Shown here one piece after another: positions 1-5,061 of a DNA stretch of 5,061 nucleotides. Where the stretch lies: positions 1-5,061 of the forward strand of contig JADGCM010000126.1 of the NCBI GenBank assembly GCA_015228995.1. Reading direction: 5' to 3'. This DNA is from Magnetococcales bacterium (GTDB taxonomy: Bacteria > Pseudomonadota > Magnetococcia > Magnetococcales > JADGCH01). Each line of letters begins with the position of its first letter. Position 1 is the first letter of the stretch. Both the position numbers and the translations under genes were made by a program. The notes under the pieces are model-generated. The model was not told the DNA's origin and did no database searches. It saw only the letters and a list, made by a program, of their open reading frames with translations.

Positions 1-556
1 CGTAATTGACCGTGGGAGCCTGATAGAAATGGTGCAGCATGAAATTATGGTGTTCCAACATCTCTTTCAGTTTGAGATCAAGAACGCCGCGATCAAACAA
101 ATCACCCAGCCGGATGCCACGTCGCGCCACACAATCTTCGTAAGCCGGACCAATACCACGACCAGTCGTGCCGATTTTTGCTTGGCCTTTGCGGGCCTCA
201 CGGGCGATATCGATGGCCTGATGACAAGGCAAAATCAGATTGGCCAGTGACGATATTTTTAGATTACCGGCATGGATGGGTACACCCACAGCCGCCAATT
301 TGTCGATTTCCTGCAGCAGGGCGGCCGGATCGACCACGACGCCATTGCCAATGACGCACATACGGTCAGCACGCAGAATACCGGATGGGATGAGGTGGAG
401 TACATATTTACGTCCATCCAACACCAAGGTGTGCCCAGCGTTATGACCACCCTGAAATCGCACCACAATTTCGGCCCGCTCCATCAGCAAATCAACGATT
501 TTGCCCTTGCCTTCATCTCCCCACTGCACGCCGACAACAACAACGTTATTGGCCAT
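1..556 (-). CDS. purA: Adenylosuccinate synthetase, N-terminal 185 residues (gene runs off the left edge)
   Basis: PurA makes adenylosuccinate from IMP and aspartate with GTP hydrolysis, the first committed step from IMP to AMP, in the cytoplasm. The visible part starts MANNVVVVGVQWGDEGKGK. It holds the QWGDEGKG signature (residues 11-18) with the presumed catalytic base D14, and GGHNAGHT (36-43) with H42, the partner of the E. coli catalytic histidine. HLIPSG (54-59) and IGTTGRGIGPAYED (128-141) follow. Similarity to E. coli PurA is continuous with one extra residue, so the gene looks intact as far as it goes. One oddity: the second family signature normally reads GIGPxYxxKxxR, but here the lysine position is Cys142. 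The ATG at 556 is supported by the conserved N-terminus and by an AGGAGG 11 bases upstream. The family is usually about 430 residues, so more than half lies outside the window. The gene directly upstream is the mazF-like toxin, 71 bases away. The family call is near certain. Confidence 0.98.
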   Translation of the reverse strand, partial: MANNVVVVGVQWGDEGKGKIVDLLMERAEIVVRFQGGHNAGHTLVLDGRKYVLHLIPSGILRADRMCVIGNGVVVDPAALLQEIDKLAAVGVPIHAGNLKISSLANLILPCHQAIDIAREARKGQAKIGTTGRGIGPAYEDCVARRGIRLGDLFDRGVLDLKLKEMLEHHNFMLHHFYQAPTVNY

Positions 557-567
557 GATCGCTTACG

Positions 568-573
568 CCTCCT
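568..573 (-). promoter_or_regulatory. Ribosome binding site of purA
   Basis: The minus strand reads AGGAGG here, a perfect Shine-Dalgarno core, 11 bases before the purA ATG at 556. It is the strongest ribosome binding site in the window together with that of the antitoxin gene, and it fixes the purA start. Confidence 0.8.
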
Positions 574-579
574 ATTGAA

Positions 580-608
580 ACGATAACACTAAAAATGGTT
601 TTTATTAA
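580..608 (-). promoter_or_regulatory. Candidate sigma70-type promoter for purA
   Basis: On the minus strand, TTAATA (608-603) is followed after 17 bases by TATCGT (585-580). Each hexamer matches the sigma70 consensus at 4 of 6 positions. A TG one base before the -10 adds an extended -10 element. The implied transcript would start near 573, giving a very short leader of about 17 bases that begins around the Shine-Dalgarno. The region is AT-rich, so chance matches are likely. purA may instead be read through from the toxin-antitoxin module. Confidence 0.3.
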
Positions 609-612
609 AAAC
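598..612. repeat. Short AT-rich inverted repeat upstream of purA
   Basis: The sequence is GTTTTT-ATT-AAAAAC on the plus strand, a perfect 6-bp inverted repeat around a 3-base centre. It lies between the toxin stop and purA and overlaps the candidate -35 element. A stem with one G-C pair is too weak for a convincing intrinsic terminator. It could be an operator, or chance in an AT-rich gap. It does not resemble the PurR box known from E. coli. Confidence 0.35.
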
Positions 613-627
613 AAACTATTGACAGAA

Positions 628-957
628 CTAACTTAAATAAAAACCAAGCCAAGTAGCCAAGCTACGATCGACGGCCAACAGCGCGGCATCGTCAAGACGT
701 CCAAATACGGCACCAATTTTTTCACGAGGCACGGTCTGCAACTTATCGACCATCGCCTGTGATGGCTGCCTTAGACCATTCTCAGCGGTTGGAATAATTT
801 TTATGCAAAATAAGGGTGCATCCCTTAGCTCGCTGGTTACTGGAAGAATCGTCACAGACGGATGCTCTCGAAACAAATCCGACTGCACAACGAGAGCTGG
901 TCTCGGCTTTCCATAGGCTCCTTGTAGAGCAACTGTAACTAAATCGCCCCGCTTCAC
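628..957 (-). CDS. mazF: MazF/PemK-family toxin (type II toxin-antitoxin endoribonuclease)
   Basis: This 109-residue protein belongs to the MazF/PemK (CcdB-fold) family, whose members are cytoplasmic ribonucleases that cut mRNA at short sequences and are neutralised by a partner antitoxin. The N-terminus has KRGDLV (2-7) and GKPRPALVVQSD (16-27), where R19 sits at the position of the essential arginine of B. subtilis MazF (R25). LPVTS (38-42) supplies the matching threonine, T41. PSQAMVDKLQTVPREKIG (65-82) is the typical C-terminal block. Length and motifs are complete, so it looks functional. The chosen start is GTG at 957, because the family normally begins M-x-RGD; it lies 2 bases after the antitoxin stop, which suggests translational coupling. 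An ATG at 972 and a TTG at 984 are in frame but would overlap the antitoxin and add a non-conserved tail. Cleavage specificity cannot be read from the sequence. The gene symbol is a family label. Confidence 0.93.
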   Translation of the reverse strand: MKRGDLVTVALQGAYGKPRPALVVQSDLFREHPSVTILPVTSELRDAPLFCIKIIPTAENGLRQPSQAMVDKLQTVPREKIGAVFGRLDDAALLAVDRSLATWLGFYLS

Positions 958-959
958 AT

Positions 960-1166
960 TTACGGCACCCATCCATCGCGGCAAGCCGCCTCATCAAGGA
1001 ATCGCAGCACCTCTAATTCCTGTGGATCATCCCTAAGTAACCCAGACTGCCGCTTACATTCCCGCACAAACTCCGGTTGATACGTGTCTGGTGCCTGGTG
1101 CGCCGGACGCGTCCCACCCTTTCGCGAATTGTTTTTGTGCTTTCGTATGCACTCAACAGCCCTCAC
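960..1166 (-). CDS. mazE: MazE-like antitoxin (DUF3018-type), partner of the downstream toxin
   Basis: The 68-residue protein aligns, from memory, with the short MazE-like antitoxins (DUF3018) that precede this type of MazF. RKHKNNSRKGGTRP (8-21) matches the N-terminal RKHRxxLRxxGLRP block, APDTYQPEFVRECKRQS (25-41) matches the PDTRxPxFxxECRRQS block, and FLDEAACRDGW (56-66) matches the C-terminal tail. Such antitoxins bind and block the toxin and usually repress their own operon. The chosen start is GTG at 1166 because a GGAGG lies 6 bases upstream; the longer TTG start at 1193 has less support. The oddity is in the middle: the family's QIWVPDT strand reads HQAPDT, one residue short and without tryptophan, where a 7-bp tandem duplication is found. 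The antitoxin may therefore be diverged or weakened. It precedes the toxin with a 2-base gap, the normal order for mazEF. Confidence 0.82.
   Translation of the reverse strand: MRAVECIRKHKNNSRKGGTRPAHQAPDTYQPEFVRECKRQSGLLRDDPQELEVLRFLDEAACRDGWVP
1088..1101. repeat. 7-bp tandem duplication inside the antitoxin gene
   Basis: The plus strand reads CTGGTGC twice without a gap. On the coding strand this is GCACCAG-GCACCAG, covering the codons for HQAPD. It falls where MazE-like antitoxins of this type normally carry QIWVPDT. Because 7 is not a multiple of 3, gain of a copy alone would shift the frame, so a compensating change would be needed. Confidence 0.6.
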
Positions 1167-1172
1167 TGCCGT

Positions 1173-1177
1173 CCTCC
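1173..1177 (-). promoter_or_regulatory. Ribosome binding site of the antitoxin gene
   Basis: The minus strand reads GGAGG within a G-rich run, 6 bases before the GTG at 1166. This good Shine-Dalgarno is the main reason to choose GTG 1166 over the in-frame TTG at 1193. Confidence 0.7.
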
Positions 1178-1243
1178 CCCTGTTGCTGCACAAAAGACCA
1201 CCCAGGAACAGTACACCAGGGCAGCTTGATATGCAACAAAGTT

Positions 1244-3760
1244 TTACGCCGTGCTCACAGAAGGTGGCTCGTACACCTTCACACCATTACGGCCGCCACT
1301 CTTGACTTGGTACATGGCTTGGTCGGCTCGTTGCAGCAGGGTATCGATATCTTGCCCATGTTCCGGATAAACACTCAGACCAATGCTAGCACCCACAGAG
1401 CAGGGGGTATCGAAAATGACGATCGGCTCGTCGAGCGAATGGCGTATTTTATCGGCCACTAACCAAGCGTGCGTTGCATGACCAATATTGGGCAAGATGA
1501 GGGTGAACTCATCACCACCCATACGTGCCAGGGTATCGGAATCACGCAGGCAGCTCTTGAAGCGCTGTGCTACAGTTTTTAACAGGATATCACCGGCCTC
1601 GTGGCCGAGGGTATCGTTGACCTGTTTGAAGCGGTCGAGGTCAATAAAGGCGACGGCCAACGATTGTTTGCTACGATCCGCCTGCTTGAGATCGTTGCTG
1701 AGGAATTCTTGAAACATGCGCCGATTGGGCAGACCAGTCAGTTGGTCGTGGCTGGCCAGATGTTTGATTTGGTCCTCGATGCGTGCCCGCGCTACCAGCT
1801 CGGCGAGCATGTTGGCTGCCGTTACTAAAAAAGACTCCTCTTCAGAGTCGTGGTTGCGCATATGGTTGACATAGAGGTTGAGCACGCCCACCACTTCATC
1901 ACGTAACATCAGGGGAATGCAATAGTGGCCGTGTGGCTGGATACCCGGAAAGGTCACCTCATGACGAGAATCGATATGTCTGGAAAAAACCACATTCTTT
2001 TCGGACGCCGCGCGGCCACAGAGACAAAAACCAAAGGCGATATGTTTGCAGGTAGTCAATAGATGTTCATGCAGCCCTTGTTGCACCACCAAGTCAAGAT
2101 GACCAGTGTCATCTACTAAAAAGATCGACCCCTTGCGTTGGATGGCCAACCAAGGAACGGTTAAAATGATGTTCATAGCCACTTCTAGCTTACGATGCAA
2201 TTCAAGTGGCTCTAAGCTAATTTCCAACAGAGCACTGAGGGCAATACGGTTGACATAAGCGCGAAAATTGCGGTCTTCTAGGTGTTTACGCTCGGATATA
2301 TCACGAATGGCAGCGGTGTAAAGTGGCGTCGGGCCGCTGGTCCAGTTGGAGAGCATCCACTCGGCGGCGAAGGGGGCGCCATTACAACGACGGCAGGAGC
2401 GTTCCAGGCTCCAGGCAGTGCCGGTATGTTCAGCGTCGGTCATGGGGGAAGTGTAGAGCAGATAGTCAACCGGCAGCTGCAACTGGTCACGCCAGCTTTC
2501 CTCGTGATCGGAGGAGGTCGATTTTTGGGCCTGTAACAGCTGCGTGATCGAATGACCGATGATCTCTTGCTCACGATAGCCAAACATGCGCTCGCCACTG
2601 CGGCTCCAGTAGTGAATGGCACCATGATAATCAAAAACAACAATGGTGTCTTGTAGCGAGTTGGTGAGGGCACGGAAGCGCTCTTCGCTGGTACGCAGTT
2701 GCGCTGCGTAAGCATCTTGTTCCCGGTCATGCCGGGCCACGCTCTGGGCCAGATTATGGAGAGATTCGGCCAGTACGCAAATTTCATCACGCACGGGGTG
2801 ACAGATAGCCGCCAAATCTTGTTCGATTGTAGCAGAGATTTGATTGGTTTCGGCGAATTCATGCGCAATCTGAACCAACGATAGGATGCGCCCGGTCACC
2901 CCCATGAACCAGAGGCCAAGTGTACTCCACAGCAGCAACAGCATCGCAAACAGGGTAAACAGGCTATGTAATAGCATATCGGTCAGTGGAAATAGCATTC
3001 GAGTGGTAGTGTATACCAGTAATGTTGGCACCGATTGCGACGGATCCGAGTGCCATGGAATAAAGATGACATCGTGGTGCGCACCGTCGTGCCAGCCACG
3101 GCGACGCAGGAGATCGGCCAGTGACAAGTTGTCGTGATCATCATCCGAGTAAGCGACCAGCCGATTGTCCCACAACAGAGAGAGCGTTGCCTTCGGGTGG
3201 CTATTCTGATACAGCAAACCGTTGTCAACTAGGCGAAACAACAACAGATACCCCATTTGGTCCGGCCCCAGCCAGACCCGTTGACTAAACACCCGAAACA
3301 AACGCTGGTCGGGGGACTCGTGGGCCCACCAACGATTGGGCTGGTGAATCGGCCAATGGGTCGGCAACAGAATGTCATGGTTATTTCTGAAAAGTATCTG
3401 ACCGTCATCGCCGGTTACCACCACTGCGGTAAACTGGTCGGATTCGGTAGTGGTCAGCAGGCTCTGTAACAGTTGCCAACGTGTGGTAGGATGCTCAAGG
3501 ATGCGCATGAACTCAATGCGGCTGCGTAGTCTTATCGCCTGTTGTTGCCACTCGGACTCGATCTGCTGGAGACGATCACGGTAAAATTGCTCAAATACCG
3601 CAGCATCCTTGATGGCCATTTGATCGATGGACTCTTTTTGCAGCCACACTTCCAGCAGGATTGTTAGCAACAGCGCCGCAACCAGGGCTACCAGGACGCG
3701 CTTGGTAGCCTGGGCTGACAGGATGGAATAAAGAGGGGGCAGGGGGGATGAGGGGTTCAT
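1244..3760 (-). CDS. Membrane-anchored diguanylate cyclase with periplasmic sensor, HAMP-like, PAS, GAF and GGDEF domains
   Basis: This 838-residue inner-membrane protein should make c-di-GMP from two GTP in response to a signal. Order: short cytoplasmic N-terminus; membrane helix 21-40; periplasmic region about 42-260 with a helical start and no family I recognise; second membrane helix about 262-286; HAMP-like linker 287-345 (DEICVLAESLHNLA); PAS about 357-494, ending in the typical AAIRDISERK; GAF about 505-660; GGDEF 665-830. The GGDEF motif is intact (748-752), with metal ligand D707 in FIDLDRF and nucleotide-binding N715 and D724. An RxxD inhibition site (R739-D742) lies five residues before GGDEF, so product feedback is expected. 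No EAL or HD-GYP domain is present. The ATG at 3760 follows the binding-protein stop by 15 bases and has only a weak AGG as ribosome site, so coupled translation is likely. Domain calls are firm; the ligand is unknown. Confidence 0.95.
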   Translation of the reverse strand: MNPSSPLPPLYSILSAQATKRVLVALVAALLLTILLEVWLQKESIDQMAIKDAAVFEQFYRDRLQQIESEWQQQAIRLRSRIEFMRILEHPTTRWQLLQSLLTTTESDQFTAVVVTGDDGQILFRNNHDILLPTHWPIHQPNRWWAHESPDQRLFRVFSQRVWLGPDQMGYLLLFRLVDNGLLYQNSHPKATLSLLWDNRLVAYSDDDHDNLSLADLLRRRGWHDGAHHDVIFIPWHSDPSQSVPTLLVYTTTRMLFPLTDMLLHSLFTLFAMLLLLWSTLGLWFMGVTGRILSLVQIAHEFAETNQISATIEQDLAAICHPVRDEICVLAESLHNLAQSVARHDREQDAYAAQLRTSEERFRALTNSLQDTIVVFDYHGAIHYWSRSGERMFGYREQEIIGHSITQLLQAQKSTSSDHEESWRDQLQLPVDYLLYTSPMTDAEHTGTAWSLERSCRRCNGAPFAAEWMLSNWTSGPTPLYTAAIRDISERKHLEDRNFRAYVNRIALSALLEISLEPLELHRKLEVAMNIILTVPWLAIQRKGSIFLVDDTGHLDLVVQQGLHEHLLTTCKHIAFGFCLCGRAASEKNVVFSRHIDSRHEVTFPGIQPHGHYCIPLMLRDEVVGVLNLYVNHMRNHDSEEESFLVTAANMLAELVARARIEDQIKHLASHDQLTGLPNRRMFQEFLSNDLKQADRSKQSLAVAFIDLDRFKQVNDTLGHEAGDILLKTVAQRFKSCLRDSDTLARMGGDEFTLILPNIGHATHAWLVADKIRHSLDEPIVIFDTPCSVGASIGLSVYPEHGQDIDTLLQRADQAMYQVKSGGRNGVKVYEPPSVSTA

Positions 3761-3775
3761 GTAAGGGGCCTGGTT

Positions 3776-4822
3776 TTATTCACGGCTGCCGACCCAGCGG
3801 TCGTCAATCATGGAGGATAGGTCAACGGGTTGGGTCACGTCCGGATTGGCCGACTGAAAAAACAGTTCGGTATCGCGCAGCTGACGCTTGGAAAAATGGC
3901 CATCGACGCTGTACAAACGTGGGTATTTTTCCAGGGCGACGACCAATGCCTGCCGCTCTGTTGGGTCTTTGATCTCCAACTGTGTGGCTATTTCGTCAGC
4001 GCTATGGCTAGCGATCCAGGCCAACGAGCGTTTCAAGGCTGCTACCACACGAGCTATCTTAGGGCTATTTTGTTGCAGCATATCGCGGCGTGTCGCCAGT
4101 GCCGCATGGAGAAACCCGGCCCCTGGGGCGGTTGATTTGGTTTGATCATCGGCGAGGTTGGTCAGAAAAAAGACCTTATTTTCAGCCAACAGACGCGACG
4201 CAAAGGGCTCATCGCCCATGATAGCATCGACATGACCGCTGTTGATTAACCCAGACTGATCGGCCCACGATTGTCCGGCTGGGAGGATCCGCACCTCGTG
4301 TGGGGCTAGGCCGCCGTGACGTAGCAGCAACTCCAACAATTGTTGTGAGGTGGTCTTGCTGGCCAACGAGCTATTGTTGACACCAATGATACGGCCACGC
4401 AAATCGGCGACCGACCGTACTTGGTGGGCCAGTTCCTGGCGTACCATCAGCACAAACAAGGGTAGATCGTTGACGGCAGCCAAGGTGACGATATCGCCAC
4501 CGGAGCTTTTCATCGACATTTGGGCAGGAACACCGGCTACGGCAAAATCGCAGGTGTGTTGCGCCATTTTCTGTAGTGCCATGCCGCCGCCGCCGGTGTG
4601 ATGCAGTTGCACCGTTATTGATTCAGCTCGATCGGCACCAATTTTTGTGATTAGGTCGATGGGCAGGTAGGAAATGTTTAATGGTCCCGGCACAGCAACG
4701 GTGACAGTCATCGTCTTTGTGGAGGGGTCAGCCGCCGACAGAGGCACGGATCCCCATAGCAGGAGGGCGCTGGAGATGATAAAGAATTTAAGTGTTTGGT
4801 ATTTAATTAAAATAATTTTCAT
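3776..4822 (-). CDS. Periplasmic ABC-type substrate-binding protein, NitT/TauT (NMT1-like) family
   Basis: This 348-residue protein has a Sec signal peptide: positive residues K2 and K7, a hydrophobic core about 12-25, and a likely cleavage near residue 30 (PLSA-AD). There is no lipobox cysteine, so it should be soluble in the periplasm. The mature part has the two-lobed binding-protein pattern of the nitrate/taurine/thiamine-precursor group: TVAVPGPLNISYLPIDLI (41-58), GGGGMALQKMAQHTCDFAVAG (77-97), SVADLRGRIIGVNNSS (137-152) and SGHVDAIMGDEPFASRLL (195-212). Family members deliver small organic ions or precursors to an ABC importer. No permease or ATPase gene is visible here; instead the next gene, 15 bases downstream, is a diguanylate cyclase with a periplasmic domain. 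A role as a sensory partner is therefore plausible but inferred. The ATG at 4822 has a GAGGTG ribosome site and leads straight into the signal peptide. The ligand cannot be named. Confidence 0.9.
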   Translation of the reverse strand: MKIILIKYQTLKFFIISSALLLWGSVPLSAADPSTKTMTVTVAVPGPLNISYLPIDLITKIGADRAESITVQLHHTGGGGMALQKMAQHTCDFAVAGVPAQMSMKSSGGDIVTLAAVNDLPLFVLMVRQELAHQVRSVADLRGRIIGVNNSSLASKTTSQQLLELLLRHGGLAPHEVRILPAGQSWADQSGLINSGHVDAIMGDEPFASRLLAENKVFFLTNLADDQTKSTAPGAGFLHAALATRRDMLQQNSPKIARVVAALKRSLAWIASHSADEIATQLEIKDPTERQALVVALEKYPRLYSVDGHFSKRQLRDTELFFQSANPDVTQPVDLSSMIDDRWVGSRE

Positions 4823-4827
4823 CTCTG

Positions 4828-4833
4828 CACCTC
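4828..4833 (-). promoter_or_regulatory. Ribosome binding site of the substrate-binding protein gene
   Basis: The minus strand reads GAGGTG, ending 5 bases before the ATG at 4822 (7 bases if only GAGG is counted). It lies in the 21-base gap after the upstream stop codon and supports the start that gives the signal peptide. Confidence 0.65.
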
Positions 4834-4843
4834 GGCATTTACC

Positions 4844-5061
4844 TCATTTCGCTGGTTCTGGCGTAAACACTTCATCGATTGAAGTGGCATCAAGGATTCT
4901 ATCGCACCAATTATCTAATGCGTTTGTGTCAGCGCTGTTTAATTTGGTGGTTACCCATTCCGGTACTTGACCAAATCGCTTCTGAATTTGGCGGAGTAAT
5001 GTTTTTTGCTGACCTTTTTCCATTCCTTTTTCCATTCCTTTTTCCATTCCTTTTTCCATTC
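4844..5061 (-). CDS. C-terminal part of a DUF4351-domain protein (Rpn-type transposase/nuclease-like family), cut by the right edge
   Basis: The visible 71 codons start inside a run of MEKG repeats and continue with LLRQIQKRFGQVPEWVTTKL (21-40), SADTNALDNWCDRILDATSI (42-61), and end with EPAK and a TGA stop. This is the pattern of DUF4351, a small helical domain found at the C-terminus of proteins whose N-terminal part is usually a PD-(D/E)XK nuclease of the Rpn/putative-transposase group. The link between such a domain and this tail is family knowledge; the nuclease part lies outside the window and cannot be confirmed. The first full ATG at 5059 is not the true start, because the repeat continues beyond the edge. 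The gene ends 21 bases before the substrate-binding protein gene on the same strand, so read-through is possible although a functional link is not obvious. Confidence 0.8.
   Translation of the reverse strand, partial: MEKGMEKGMEKGMEKGQQKTLLRQIQKRFGQVPEWVTTKLNSADTNALDNWCDRILDATSIDEVFTPEPAK
5013..5061. repeat. Perfect 12-bp tandem repeat, four copies plus one base, continuing off the edge
   Basis: The unit on the plus strand is CCTTTTTCCATT, repeated four times without mismatch (5013-5060), with the first base of a fifth copy at 5061. On the coding (minus) strand each unit encodes Met-Glu-Lys-Gly. As 12 is a multiple of 3, copy-number change by slippage would keep the frame and alter only the length of a charged linker before the DUF4351 domain. 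Total copy number cannot be seen. Confidence 0.95.

Noticed and set aside
272..586. A 104-codon plus-strand open frame near the left edge
   Set aside because: It lies opposite purA, whose minus-strand frame shows continuous family similarity; the plus-strand product resembles nothing and has no ribosome site.
958..984. Longer toxin starts at ATG 972 or TTG 984
   Set aside because: They overlap the antitoxin coding end and add residues not seen in the family, which normally begins right at M-x-RGD; GTG 957 fits better.
1167..1193. TTG start at 1193 for the antitoxin
   Set aside because: The GTG at 1166 has a GGAGG 6 bases upstream that would lie inside the longer version; the extra nine residues match nothing.
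1167..1243. Promoter or terminator in the gap between the cyclase and antitoxin genes
   Set aside because: The best minus-strand hexamer pair (TTGCAT, 17 bases, TACTGT) matches only 3 of 6 each. The only stem (TGTTGC with GCAACA) has a loop of over 40 bases and no T-run.
1091..1462. A 123-codon plus-strand open frame crossing the antitoxin and the cyclase end
   Set aside because: It is antisense to two well-supported genes, including the GGDEF domain, and its product is low in recognisable structure.
3761..3775. A separate promoter for the cyclase gene in the gap after the binding-protein gene
   Set aside because: The gap is only 15 bases and holds no promoter-like or strong ribosome binding sequence; co-transcription is simpler.

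Overview
The window carries six genes, all read from the minus strand. In transcription order (right to left) they are: the 3' end of a DUF4351-type gene, a periplasmic ABC-type substrate-binding protein, a membrane-anchored diguanylate cyclase (HAMP-like, PAS, GAF and GGDEF domains), a MazE-like antitoxin, a MazF/PemK toxin, and the 5' end of purA (adenylosuccinate synthetase). There are no tRNA or rRNA genes, CRISPR arrays or insertion sequences, and no gene-free stretch longer than about 80 bases.

The content suggests a Gram-negative proteobacterium: a Sec-exported soluble binding protein, a two-transmembrane c-di-GMP sensor, a proteobacterial-looking PurA and a balanced base composition. 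The exact lineage cannot be fixed from this sequence. A Magnetococcales-like or gammaproteobacterial host is possible, but that is only an impression.

Right part (about 1244-5061): the DUF4351 gene ends 21 bases before the binding-protein gene, which ends 15 bases before the cyclase gene. The binding protein and cyclase are probably co-transcribed. No ABC permease or ATPase is visible, so the binding protein may act as a ligand-sensing partner of the cyclase's periplasmic domain. The known pair NspS-MbaA of Vibrio cholerae is the closest analogy. The cyclase has an intact GGDEF active site and an RxxD product-inhibition site, so it should be active and feedback-controlled.

Left part (1-1166): a compact mazEF-type toxin-antitoxin module (antitoxin first, 2-base gap, both genes with GTG starts) sits between the cyclase gene and purA. 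The antitoxin lacks the usual tryptophan-containing core motif and carries a 7-bp tandem duplication there. PurA is normal except that the lysine of its second signature motif is a cysteine. A short AT-rich gap before purA holds a strong Shine-Dalgarno and a candidate promoter overlapping a small palindrome.

The points most worth following up are the binding-protein/cyclase pair, the PurA Lys-to-Cys change and the altered antitoxin core.
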